NCBI RefSeq assembly: GCF_020080835.1
Contig: NC_058159.1
Location: 1,364,001 to 1,428,000 of the forward strand
Direction of reading: 5' to 3'
DNA: 64,000 nucleotides
Source: Cotesia glomerata
Lineage: Eukaryota > Arthropoda > Insecta > Hymenoptera > Braconidae
In this document: positions 36,285 to 48,432 of the stretch, piece after piece
How the letters are laid out: each line of letters starts with the position of its first letter
Position numbering within the stretch: the first letter of the stretch is position 1
The notes under the pieces: model-generated
Databases searched by the model: none
What the model saw: the letters and a program-made list of their open reading frames with translations, nothing else
What the model was told of the DNA's origin: nothing
Program-made: the position numbers and the translations under genes

Positions 36285-38930
36285 TGCGTGTGTATTAGTT
36301 ATCATTATGTCGTAATTGTTCCGTTATATTATGCCAGTGAATCTTATATATGAAGAACGTATACAGTATTTTGATGCTCGTATCGCAAAATGGCGATCAT
36401 TAAAAAAAATATACTCGTTGAAAAACAGATCGGGTTTATATTTCCATGAAATCGCTAATATGAAGGATATATACATCCAATATGATCTGCAATTGGCTTA
36501 AATTATTAATATAGAAATAAAAGTAAGATAGTTTTATAAAAAAGCTTCAAAGTTACTTCATACAAGATTTTTATTAATATTTATGCAGTTTAAAAGACAT
36601 TAGGTCGTATACTTGAGTGCAATCAAAAAATTATATAGAACCTTGAATATAAAACCTTATTGAAAATTTAATTTTTATGATGAAAGACTTTATCTCACGG
36701 AATAGCGTTTATTTTTTCGATTCTGTAGGGACATAAAAATCCTATCGTAAATTCCTGACATGCAAAAATTCTTACGACAATCATGAACTTTGACAAGAAA
36801 TTTGACGAGCTTTTTATAGGTAATTCGTAACATGCATTCCATTGAATATCTGAGTAACGATAAAAAAAAAAAGTTGGGACATAAAAGTATTTGGAATTTA
36901 TTTAGTGGCATATTTTCCATATAATTGTGTTTTATATTTTTTTAGAAATTTTAAAAATGTAAACTTTGTTTAAGTTTTTATCGAAATTTTTCAAATTTTA
37001 CGTATTTTCCCGAGTCAAAATAATGAACCTACAGGACAATTTTTAATTGTTTTGATCGATATTTTTATCTTTAATTGCTTCGATTGATCAATATAACCTC
37101 GCAAAATACACTTATACCAATATTAAATAGGACAATACAAATAAATTTAAATAGTAACTAAAAAATTATTGATAAAAAAAAATTAAAAAATTCAATTTAT
37201 AAATTGAATAATATCGATCAAAACAATTGAAAATTTTAACCGGGATTAAATTTTGGTATTTTTCTTATACGAATATCAATTCATTAAGTATTGACTAAAC
37301 TACATAAATTCAAAAATATGTTTGTAATTCAAAGTGCTTTAAAGTAATCATTGTAAGTAAGTATATATGAATTCTTAAAATGAACCACAATAAAAGTAAG
37401 AAAATAATGTTTTTGAAAGATGGCATAAAATATTCATTTTACACTTCTCTTGATTACTCGAAAGCATTATTATCCATTCTCGGGCGTCTCCTTTTACACT
37501 TTATTCACTCAAAAGTAGAATCAACTTTGTCCCAAATAAAATAAATGAAATGAAATGAAAGTATGTCGTTGATTCTGCTGAATGTTCTGACAAACACTTT
37601 TGTACGTGACAATTTTTTTTAGTTTTTTTTTCCGTAAAACTTTTTTTTTAGAACAACTTAAGAATCTTAAAAATCGCAACTTCTTCAGATTAAGAGCAAA
37701 AAATTCAAAGATCTTTATAAAATGCTTTTATACTTTAATATTATCTAATGAATCGTAAAATTATATCAATAAAAAAATCTTTAGAATAACTTAAATGGAT
37801 TAAGTAATATAAAAAAAAATTTTTCCAAGCTACAAAAGACATAACAAAAGCTACTTATCGAGTGCAATTCAAAAGACATGTTATTCGTAAATCCGTGGAG
37901 AACTGAGATCGTGTTTCCAGGATGGACAGAAAGTATCCGGCTTCAAGGGTCTTCGAGGTAGATCCCTCTAATGGTTTTTTTCAGCGTTATCTGTGCTTGC
38001 TTTTGCTCTTGCTCTTCCAGCATAGTATCCAAGCTTTTCCTTTTCCTCACGGCAATATTTATCTCCCTTTTCACATTCTCTTAAGTAATAAGAGTCGGAA
38101 CAAATAGAAAATAACAAAAAATTTAGAGGAAGAAGAGAATAGCGGATAAAAGAAAGAAAAACGATTGAGACAAACAGACGCGAGGCTTCGTTTCCTCGGT
38201 TACGGCACGTAGAGTGTCAAGTTCTCTTGGCTCCTCCAACGGATGACTTCACAACAATAAGACAACGGGCTAATATCATTTGTTCACACTTTTTTCACTT
38301 ATTTTATTTATTTTATAGTGTTACTTTTTTTGTTTTTTATTGTGGTTCTCAAAATTATTACTATTTTTAATAATAAAAGAAATTTTTACGGAACTTTTTT
38401 TATAGTGAAAGTTTCAAGTACGATTTCATAGTTGAAAAAAATTTTTTTAATTATATTTAATACTAATTCTGATGGAATATAGATAGAGTTTTATGAAATA
38501 ATTGAAAAGAATCTGAAATTTGAGTAACATCGAGAAAGTTGAGCGAAAAATGTAATAACAGATGTAAATAACTTTGAACATAATCTTCAGAATACTCGGA
38601 ATCGATTGGATTTAAAAGGAGATATTTTTCTCTATCCAATTCCTTTCGAAGAAATATTATTAAATTTAATCTTTAGATAAATATTGCAAGGGAGTCTTAA
38701 AGCTTCTTAGCAAAACTTGTTCAGGTTATTTGCGGTATAATTTTTAAAATGTGCTCTATGGTACTATGACGAAATATTTTTCATTTTGTGAGTAGAAAGT
38801 AACTATAAATTTTTTATCACCATAGTGCCGACAGTTCTTCAATTTGAAATGAAATTTTATCTACGATAAAATTATTATTGTCAGTATGTCTATATACCTA
38901 AAATATACAGATATATTTTAGCATTAATTG
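36285..38930. other. Single-copy region, no gene supported
   Basis: A GC-richer portion at 37840-38270. A frame from ATG 36331 to 36501 (56 codons) and one at 37922-38107 have no recognisable domain. Confidence 0.35.
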
Positions 38931-39200
38931 AATAAAATTTTATTCAAGATTGAGAAACTGGCTCTTGATGAAACTTGGCAAACAGAGAAAATTAATTCTT
39001 GAGAAGAGAATAAAATTTTCTTGATTCAAGAACATATTTATAGAGATAATAATTATTTTGGGTAAAATGAAATTTTTTTTCAGCAAAATATTTTTATTTT
39101 TGAATTTAATTTTCTTGTAAGGAGAAGATTCAGTGGTCATGCGCCACCTATCGGAAATTTTCAAAACTATCTTTGGTCAAAAAATTATGTGTGGTATATG
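38931..39200 (+). mobile_element. Decayed element sharing ends with 1131-2880 and the TTCTTGA MITEs
   Basis: Contains CTTGATTCAAGAAC blocks followed by GGAGAAGATTCAGTGGTCAT and GCGCCACCTATCGGAAATTTT, the latter matching the left end of the 1131-2880 element (AGAAGATTCAGCGATCATGC). The boundaries are unclear. Confidence 0.4.
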
Positions 39201-39559
39201 TCTGTACATGGCTAATTGTCATATCAGGTGATTTATGAACACATCGATGTTCTAATTAGCAAATTGTCTAACTCCATTTTAGAGAATCATCCGTTTGTAC
39301 GAAAAAACAATTAGTTCAAAATTTATTATCACTTTAAAAAACCATTTAATATCTGATTTTTTTGTTTGGATCATCCAAATAATTTGTCATCGGACTATTG
39401 CTACATCAAAATGTTAAAAAATCATCCTCTAAAAAATGAGGAGTTAGACCAATTGCTAATTAGACCGTCGATATAGACTATGTAAACAAATATTCAGACA
39501 ATCTATAAGAGATATAAAAGTTCCTAATATGGTTACATATGAAAGTCTTTTCACGAGTA

Positions 39560-39763
39560 CACTGAAAAAAAAATTAACTTGATTCAAGAGAAAAATTCTT
39601 GAACCAAGAATATAATTTTAAAGAGGGTAATTGTCTTGAATCAAGAGGAAAAATTCTTGAATCAAGTAGAATTTCCTTAAATCAAGAATTTTTCTACTCA
39701 AATCAAGAATATTAAGTTCTTCAAAATTATATACTTGATTCAAGAACATTTTTTTTTCTGATT
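39560..39763. mobile_element. CACTGAAAAAA MITE, about 204 bp
   Basis: The left end CACTGAAAAAAAAATTAACT follows TA. The right end (..AACATTTTTTTTTCTGATTA) is decayed. TTGATTCAAGAA and GAATCAAG blocks repeat in both orientations, so most of it folds on itself. A truncated relative lies at 59057-59132 and a degenerate one near 1430-1540. Confidence 0.7.
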
Positions 39764-42700
39764 ATGACTTCTGTTATCACCCATAATTTATAAATAATAA
39801 TGAAAATTATCAGGAACTTGGACCATAAAAATAACTCAGTGTTAAATTTTTTAAATGTTGCATTTTTTTTTCTGTGTAATTTAAGGTAGTACTAGAAATT
39901 TGAATAGCGCGCTACGCGCGCGCCTAAATTTTAACCAATAATGAATCGTGACCTGTTTTTTGCAAGTTTCGACCTTTGACTAACTTCAAGACTTTCATGT
40001 ATTTTAATTTAAAGGACTAACGTTATCACAAGAGTCAAATTCTAAGATCTAACCTTATTTGATTAATGTAGTAGATTTCGCTGTACTAAATCACGTTAGA
40101 GAAAGAGAAACAGAGATAAATTTTGAATGTTTTTTATTAATAAATATTCTTATATTCTCTGTAATCATACTAATTATTATTAAATATATTTTAGATGTTA
40201 TTTTTTCTCATTGTCTTAATTTTTATAAGAATCTGAACGTCCAGTTTTGTGAAATAAAATAAAGTCTGTGATTTTCCATAAGGGTCAATGGTAAAAGGAA
40301 AAAAATGTAAATATTAATATTTAGTAGACCTCCAAAAATTTAAGTGGTTGATTGAGATATTATTATGTATCTATATATGCCAAGTTTCATCAAATTCTAA
40401 AGGTTAATTCTATAAAACCGGTAGTACTACTTAGAAGTTTACTGCGCGTAAATTTTAAATTTGGCATTGAGAAGTTCACTTCTATTTGAGATGCCGAATG
40501 GGTTTTTTTAAAAAATAAAATATAATAGAATAGGCAAAGGTGAAGTTAGTTTCGAGTGTTCTTACCTTCAAAGTAGCTTATAATATTACTTTAAAATAAA
40601 ATTTTCTCATAAGATTTCAATATCATTGAAAGTGGCAAGGTAAAATGTAAAATGTAACGGTTAATGCTGCCAGAAACTTAACTCAAAAGGGGATAAGGCA
40701 ATATTCTCCATCGTCAGCTTTTTTCAGCCGACTGTTTATCGTATAAAATATAGATAAGTGAGGATATGGAAGTTAAATTATGAGACTGTAGGATATCGCG
40801 GCCTATAAAATGTCGAGCGCTGGAAAAAACTTTCGTGGTTTAAATATATAAATAAATAACTAAATAAATAAAACGGAAACATAAATTATATGAATAAAGC
40901 TTTTATGTAATGAAACGTTTCTTTTGCCAATAAATCAAGCGTCTAGGAGCGTTTTTTCAACTAGAAAAGTCAATACTGAAAATAATTACCGTACTTATTC
41001 TGATAATAATAAGAGAAGATAAAAAATTTAGCTCGAAGGAAAAATAAAAACTGTTACGTTCATAAGAAGAAAATTAACTTTCGGTTCGAAAATATATATG
41101 TGTAATATAGTGATACAGCAGTATTAAAAAAAGAAGAGAATTTAAGAGACAAAAGCAAGTTAGGTATGGCGAAAAGACGGCGATTACATGGGAAAGACGC
41201 TGGGAGTATGAATGAAGAAAAAGAACAATAAAAAATAGAGTTGAGCAGAAAAGCTGAGGGCGAGAAAAGATGACTTTCTTTCTTATTATATTATTTTTCT
41301 TATAATTCTCATAATACTTGTGGTTCTTTTTTTCATTTTTCTTTAACGCTTCATAGCTTCTAAAACAGTCTTTGTACATCGCTTTTTAAATTATTTCGTA
41401 AATTTGCATTACAAAAGAATTGCTAATTTTTTTCATTTAAGAATTCCTTATTTTTATTTTTGAATGCTATTACGGGAAGAGATCAAATCAACTTCCTGAG
41501 AGTAACTCGACAGTAAGATTTTTTTTTTAAATTTTACTTGATTTATGCCGTTTGATATAAATTTATTTTTTATGATAAATTAACATCATTTTTAATAATT
41601 TATTGAATTTTTACCATAAAAATTTTAATTATTTTTGATGATTTTTAAACAATTTTCTTTTTAATTTTATTTAATATATTTATTTTAAAATTTATTTATA
41701 TTTATTTCAAAATTTTTTTATATTTATTTCAAAATTTTTTTACATTAATTTTAAAATTTATTTATATTTACTGAAATTTTATAACTTTTTTAATATTCAT
41801 ATTAAATTTTAAAAGCAATGAAAATTATTATTAAAAAAAAAGAGAGGAAATTATAATTAATTATGAGTAAAGTTAAATGAAATTGTGATAAAAAAAAAAA
41901 AATAATTAATTGGATCTATTTTTTTTGTACATTAATAAATAAAAAAAAATTGGATGTAAAAAAAATGCATTATTATACAAATGATAATTATTGAACAATA
42001 ACTGATAATTTATTTTTAATTGATATTAATTGATTACGGCATAATATAATATAAATTGAATTTATGACCATTTGCTTCAGTAAGAATAATTTAAATTTAA
42101 ATTGAAAATAAATTTTAATAGAAATTGTATTATAGACGGGTGTATTTGACAATCTCTTTAACGGTACTTTTATCGCGTACTTAAAAAAAAAGGACTTGGA
42201 TATAAACAAAAAAAAAAAAACAATTACTCTCAAGCTGAATTTTCAGTGTAACAAATTTATCACTATTGACATTTTTAAAATATTATATATATTTCAGCGT
42301 TTAGAAATTTTTTTTTTATTTCATTCGTGAGCATGAAAATATCTAACGCGTGGATAGTAATAGATTTACTCGGTGTTGGAGTAATCTGATTTTATTATAG
42401 ATAAAAAAGTAAAAAATGACAAGAGCGTAGGAAAAAACAAATTTAAAATTTATCTGATGAAAATGGATAATGTCAAAAAACATGCCTGGGTAAAATATGG
42501 TTTATTATATTCTAGTAGTTTGAATTTAATGTTAAACGAATTTTGTAAGACGCACAAAAAAAAATATGGATTCTCTGACTCAGGGTAGAGTTTGAAGGGT
42601 TATGTATAACCCTCAAGTACGTGTGAGTGAAATATATTCATTGACAAAATTCAATTTAATCAAAATTCAATACAAAATTAGATAGCAAAAAAAATTTTTA

Positions 42701-43048
42701 CGCCTGTAATTTATGGCTTTAAATCAATTAATTTTTTAATTTTTATTTTTAATCTTAGAATATATTTGTAGAGCGATTGGCAAAAAAAGTTTTTATACTT
42801 CATTTTGGTATTTGGAATGCAATATAAATTTAATTTACATAATAATTCAAACTACAGCAACAACCTTGTCTTAAAAAAACATTGCAAGTCAACCGATATC
42901 GATATTAAGTAGAATTTAAAATCATTAAGCGAATGATTTATGTTAAAACCAACGACGGATAAATTTGAATATATCTTTCGATAATCTTTATAAAAATTCA
43001 CTGAACAAAAATTAATAATTGAAGTTCGATTATTTTCTTTAATGTTTA
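39764..43048. other. Single-copy region, no gene supported
   Basis: Includes a CGCGCTACGCGCGCG block at about 39906-39922, which is unusual in this AT-rich setting. GGTAGTACTA occurs at about 39885 and again at 40421. A mixed region lies at 40560-41380. Poly-A and poly-T stretches are frequent at 41500-42300. Frames at 41074-41379 and 41988-42233 (minus) have no recognisable domain. Confidence 0.35.
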
Positions 43049-43520
43049 CTAGCAACCTTGCAGTCACTATGCTACTGCCGTGGCTTGTGAACTATAAATA
43101 AATAAAATTTTGCTTTATTAAATAATTACTTTTGTTAAATTGCACTGTACGTTTTAACTATTGATGTTTTTAAAGATATAAGCTCATCCCGATGTTACAC
43201 TCATCAAGACCTTTCATTTAAGTACCCACATCAATTGTTCATATATTTTTTATATATACATATATATATAATATATATAAATATATGAAAAATTGATGTG
43301 GGTACTCAAATGAAAGGTCTTGACGAGTGTAACATCGGGATGAGCTTATATCTTTAAAAATGACAATAGTTTACGAAATACAAGGTCATTTCTTAATTAT
43401 GTATCTAGAGATAGAGCATTTTCGATTGCAGCCTAAATACTTATCATCATAAATTGACTATTGATGAGAATGATATGAAACTATGAAAAGGCACAATTCC
43501 AAGTCAAGACTTTTCCAACG
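43049..43520 (-). mobile_element. Helitron-like element, copy 5 (one palindromic core)
   Basis: CTAG 43049-43052 with T next on the minus strand. The hairpin has one mismatch (GCAGTCAC..GCTACTGC). The single palindrome spans about 43172-43363 with very well-matched arms. The 5' side shares GCAGCCTAAATACTTATCAT and extends to AAGTCAAGACTT, in common with copy 7. Best copy for defining the family. Confidence 0.75.
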
Positions 43521-44200
43521 ATATCAAATTTAACCATAGAAACCCATTTTATCATATAAATACACTGGCTACAAAATTTTACTTATTCTTTTAGTAATAT
43601 CGATAGATTACATATAGATAGATTATATATAGATAGATTCAGAGAAATAGATCGAATATTACTTAATATGATATAAATTGAATTTTCAGCAAAATTAGAA
43701 GCTATGAAATAGCTTTGGTTTTGATTAAAGTGCACTGTTTCTCGTTTATGTGTTGCTATAATATCACAGAATAATATTTGAATTACATTTCACATGAACT
43801 ATGTAACTTTGTTTGGAAAGTAATAACTATTCAATAACATACCAAATCACTGTAGTTCAAATGAAATCATTAAAACAACTAGGTATAGTAGCAGTCTGAT
43901 TGAATGAGGTTAAACAACACAAGTTGTGTGTGTGATTGGCGTTGAGCGAGCTGTTTGAGGGCAGTTTGCGTTTTAAACTGTATCATTCAAGTATCCTGTA
44001 ACTTTGATTTCAACCCTTCCCTTTTCTTATACATTGTTAGTTGGAATTCCTCAAAGATAACCGTGCCTCAATAACTCGATCTGGTCAATAGTATTACAGC
44101 CTGCATAGTTCTACATTACAATCGATTTTGTGAAGTATTTATCATGTTAAAAATAAAATAAAATCATTGTTTATGATCCATATAACAAATAAATTTTGAA
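43521..44200. other. Single-copy region, no gene supported
   Basis: Contains an ATAGATAGATTA-type short array (about 43600-43650) and mixed single-copy DNA without a credible frame. Confidence 0.4.
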
Positions 44201-44225
44201 ATTTTGAAAAAAACTTGTATCATTA

Positions 44226-44800
44226 TTGCAGGCCTCATAAGCGAAGCGGATGAGGTTGTGCTCTACACTCGCCTTACAAAAATCAAGCGATTTCTTGAAC
44301 TAAAATTGTCTCTATTTATTTTCTATCGCCCTGGTCGAACAATATTTACGCCTAAATGTCATGGAAAAACCCAAGTTTCAACACTTATGACATTTTTAAA
44401 AGACATTTTGCTTTTTAAATAAATAAAAAAAATGTTTAAAAAATTATTCCGTGGACGTCAGGCTGTCAAATGTATGTATGAAAACTGGCGTGGTCACGAT
44501 AACTGCCGAAAAACTTAACTGATCAAGTCCATTTATTTTTTATACGCTTCAGTATGATTTAAAACTAAGTCCTTTCGAAGATCACGGTCTAATTCAATGT
44601 AGTTTAATTATAATTAGCAATAAACTGAAAATCCACTAACTGTTTCTATATCTATATCTATGTAAATAAGGTTCGTTTACAATACATGCACAGTACCTTT
44701 CTTTTCTGGGTGGACAATGGCGCGAAAGATTTAAAAGTATTTTTTGTATTTTATTTTAATCAATTTTATTATGGAAAATGAAATTATGAGGCGTGCACTT
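44226..44800. mobile_element. GCACGCCTCATAA inverted-repeat element, copy 1
   Basis: The left end TTGCAGGCCTCATAAGCGAA and right end AATTATGAGGCGTGCACTTT are inverted copies of a TGCACGCCTCATAA motif. A related element lies at 50155-50785, with the right-hand TTTTATTTTAATCAATTTTA block also shared. Interior similarity between the two copies is low. The frame 44204-44422 spans the left end and has no domain. Confidence 0.6.
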
Positions 44801-45924
44801 TTGGATTTCTACAAGTATCATTTTCAGATAAATTTCTAAAAATTGCCACATGTCAGTTAATTTCAGAATTACTAAACTAATTAATACCATTCAATTAAAC
44901 GTAGTAACGTTAGTTATTTATTAGTTTTTACTTGAAGTTTTTGAAAAAATTTATAATTAATATTTAAGAATTAAAGCTCAAGATAAATTATTTTTCGGAT
45001 TGAAATTTTCTTCACTTCGTAACTCCGAGAGATGGGATTGAAAATTTACTTATAATTTTTTACAGTATCAATTTTTCCACAGATAGACAAATTTAATGAA
45101 TTAATCACTCGCCAAATAATAAATAACGAAAGGTAACTACTCAGTAGTAATGATGTGTGTTTAGTCAGACCTAAATCGACCGCAGTATTTACATACGGCC
45201 ACTTTAGAAGTCATGTGCTCAATCGATCTTTAGTATGTCAAGTAACGCGTTGCGGTAGTTGTACACGTCAAAGCTTCTGTTGCCTCAAAATGTTTAGACG
45301 ATTTTTTAGCGGATGTTCAATATATATTCCGCAGATCATCATCATCATCATTATTATTATTCATGTATGGTCTATAATCATACTCAAAAGCATACACCGC
45401 AAAATTTTGATAAACACACGGCCATATTCTGTTTACCTGTAGATTAACATTAATATTTACGTTCAAATTTGTCTCCATAAAGACATAATACCTACCAAGT
45501 CTGGATAAACCTCCTTTTTATTCTCTTCCCGAAACGAGCTTGAAGGGACTCATTATTCATACGTTTAATTAAGCTCATGAGATATAGGTGTGTGCAAATG
45601 AATTATATATATAAGTAAATATACGTGTAGCGGGTGTATGTGAGTTGGAAATGTCACAGCCAAGATGAGGAACGTGGAATAAAGTTTTCTAGATTACCCT
45701 ACCATGAGTCTTGCTTCATGAATTTTTGAGCATATTATGCTGTAATGAGAGTTGTATTTTAGAAACTATAGAGAAGTATTTCGCTTGCTTAGTGCACGTT
45801 ATGTTTGAACTTTAACAAAAATACTGATTTTGATTATAGTTCTAAACTAAATCAAAATTTTAATTAGTTTTTCTTTGATGTTGGAAAATTATTTAAAAAA
45901 ATTTACTTCATTCATCCGAAAATG
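44801..45924. other. Single-copy region, no gene supported
   Basis: A mixed, GC-richer patch at 45120-45750 includes an ATC/ATT triplet run (about 45337-45362). The frame at 45155-45442 reads through this run (poly-Ile) and is not credible. Confidence 0.35.
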
Positions 45925-46775
45925 TTCTATCCCTAGATAGATAATGAAGAAATGACCTTGTATCTTGTGAACTATTGACATTTTCAAAGAGATAAGCTCA
46001 TCCCGCCGTTACACTTATCAAGACCTTTCATTTGAGTACCCACATCAATTTTTCATATATTTTATATATTTATATATTTCACAATTACCATGTATATAAA
46101 ATAAATAAAAAATGCCATGTGGGTACTCAAATAAAAGCTCTTGATGAGTGTAACATTGGGATGAGCTTATATTTTTAAAAATGTCAATAATTAAGAAGTG
46201 ACCTTGTATTTTGTGAACTATTTACATTTTTAAAGATATAAGCTCATACCGATGTTACACTCATCAAGACCTTTCATTTGAGTACCCACATCAATTTTTC
46301 ATATATTTTATATATTTCACAAATACCATATATATAAAATAAATAAAAAATGCCATGTGGGTACTCAAATAAAAGCTCTTGATGAGTGTAACATTGGGAT
46401 GAGCTTATATCTTTAAAAATGTCAATAATTAAGAAATGACTTTGTATCTTGTGAACTATTGACATTTTTAAAGATATAAGCTCATCCCGATGTTACACTT
46501 ATCAACACCTTTCATTTGAGTACCCACATCAATTTTTCATATATTTATATATATTATATATATATGTATATATGAAAAATAAATGAAAAATTGATGTGGG
46601 TACTCAAATGAAAGCTCTTGATGAGTGTAACATCAGGATGAGCTTATATCTTTAAAAACGTCAATAATTAAAAAGGTACAGTACAATTTAACAAGTCATT
46701 ATTTAATAAAGCAAAATTTTATTTATTTATAGTTGCTAAGTCACGGCAGTCACATAGTGACTGCAAGGTTGCTAG
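45925..46775 (+). mobile_element. Helitron-like element, copy 6 (three palindromic cores)
   Basis: The clearest 3' terminus in the family: hairpin GCAGTCAC-ATA-GTGACTGC (46746-46764), AAGGTTG, CTAG (46772-46775), then T. The three palindromes are about 45983-46180, 46230-46420 and 46470-46662; the first two share a distinctive CACAATTACCATGTATATAA-type loop and look like a recent duplication. The left end is near GAAAATGTTCTATCCCTAGATA. The minus-strand frame 46274-46465 is repeat-derived. Confidence 0.75.
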
Positions 46776-47589
46776 TAGTTATTAATTACATTAGATTCTG
46801 TTTTAATAATAAAAATATTATCTAATAAAAAATTAATAAATACAAGTTTTCTTAATTTAATCTCTATAGCAAAACATGACACATGCCTTGAAAGGCGAAA
46901 GGAGTACAATTATCACGTCCGCTTGAATTACAAGCGTGTATTATGGAGAATTGAAAGTTAAAAGATCACACTCTATTAATTAACGCGGCTTGATATGGTA
47001 ATCTCGGGTCTAATAATCGAATTAGCGATGTGCAATGTTTCTAAGGTGTAAAAGGAATAGGATAAAGTTTTATTGTGGGGTACGAAATGAGAGAAGGAAA
47101 AATAAAATAATATGAATCGATGGAGTTGAGCTAGGAGCCGACACGGTATATGTTCTCTTCAGTTTATCGATTCGCGTATTCGTCGTTGTAAAACCTTATC
47201 TCCGTGTACTGCGACAGGAATTGGAATGAAATTTGCATAAAGCAGTAATACCTCAGCCAACTCAATTTCAGCCTTCTGAAAGTAGCGAACGCTATACCCT
47301 GTACACTCTACACATTGAATTATTAAAAAAGAAGACCGTAAAAAGCTTAAAAAAAAAAAAAAAAACACTTGGACAAAAATAAAACCGGTTAAATAAAATA
47401 TAATTTTTTTTTATTATCTATCTATTTTAATGTCCTGAGAAAAAAGCCTCGCTGGAATGAACGCATCGTCTGACCGACATTCCGCGGTGTTGCCGTGCGG
47501 TGGTTAAAATTATTTATTTTTAATCGATTAGTGAATATTGCGTTTTAAAATGATTAATTTTTCAGCTGAAGAATTTTCTAGATATTAAT
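46776..47589. other. Single-copy region, no gene supported
   Basis: Mixed DNA with a 17-nt A run near 47349. The minus-strand frame 47159-47368 begins in that A run and has no domain. Confidence 0.4.
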
Positions 47590-48432
47590 CTTACCCCCAT
47601 GAAAAAAAATATAAAAAAAATATATGTTGAAATACATAAAAAATATATTTTGAATATATTAAATATCTATAAAAAATATATGAATCCTTTATTAAAAAGT
47701 TGATGTGACGTTCTCATTGTTATTGCTTTTCGTTGCTATGGTGACCACTTTGGCAATAATTACCATAGCAACGGTTTTTATGACAATGGTTACTATAGCA
47801 ACGGTTACCATAACAACTGTCACCATAGTAACAGTTACTATGACAACATTTACCATAGCAACGGTTACTGTGGCATCCTATATTAAAAAGTTGATGTGCC
47901 GTTTTCATTGCTGTCGCTTTTCGTTGCTATAATGACCACTTTGGCAATAATTACCATAGCAACGATTACCATGACTATGGTTATCATAGCAACGATTACT
48001 ATGACAACGGTTATCATAGCAACGGTTACTATGGTAGCCATTGTCATAGTAGCCGTTGCTATGGTAACGATTACCATAGCAACAGTTACCATAACAATTG
48101 TCACCATGACAACGGTTACTATGACATTTACCATAGCAACGGTTACTATAGCTACGGTTAAATAATAATGAGTTGAATTTGTAAAAATATTAATTAATTA
48201 AATTTTCGATAATAAACATTTCGACGAAAACGCGCAAAGCGCGTTCGATTTTCTAGTATATATAAATTATGTATGGTAAATATATTTTTAATAACTAATT
48301 TTTGACCGATTTTCATATATATTTTATATATTTCAAATTTACTATACATATTTTTTATATATTTATATATTTTTAATATATTTAAAATATATTTTTTATA
48401 TATTTCGAATTATATTTTATTTATGTGGGTAG
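47590..48432. mobile_element. AT-ended MITE-like element carrying a 15-bp repeat array
   Basis: The left region (TTACCCCCATGAAAAAAAAT..TATATTTTGAATATATTAA) and right region (reverse complement CTACCCACATAAATAAAATA..TATATTTTAAATATATTAA) form a loose inverted repeat of about 90 bp. Enclosed are two duplicated lead-in blocks and a 15-bp tandem array (47687-48160). A CGAAAACGCGCAAAGCGCGTTCG block follows at about 48226. The element boundary is inferred from the inverted AT-rich ends. Confidence 0.45.
47687..48160 (+). repeat. Tandem 15-bp array resembling RFX X-boxes (22 units)
   Basis: The unit is TACCATAGCAACGGT. The first block (47761-47880) has eight exact 15-bp units; the second (47952-48158) has fourteen, one shortened to 12 bp. 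Each block is preceded by the same lead-in, from CC.T.TATTAAAAAGTTGATG to ACCACTTTGGCAATAAT, so a larger duplication is superimposed. Across unit junctions the array reads GTTACCATAGCAAC or near variants; GTCACCATAGTAAC (47819-47832) fits GTNRCC-N2-RGYAAC exactly. Because 15 is divisible by 3, several frames stay open on both strands (Thr/Ile/Val-rich). They are not genes. Confidence 0.85.

Noticed and set aside
6727..46662. Regularly spaced palindromic units as a CRISPR-like array
   Set aside because: Units are about 190-bp AT-rich palindromes with mobile-element ends, not 20-50-bp repeats with unique spacers, and there are no cas genes.
47705..48165. Long open frames on both strands encoding Thr/Ile/Val-rich repeats
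   Set aside because: They follow from a 15-bp tandem repeat, which keeps several frames open at once. Simultaneous openness on both strands and near-pure 5-residue periodicity argue against coding.
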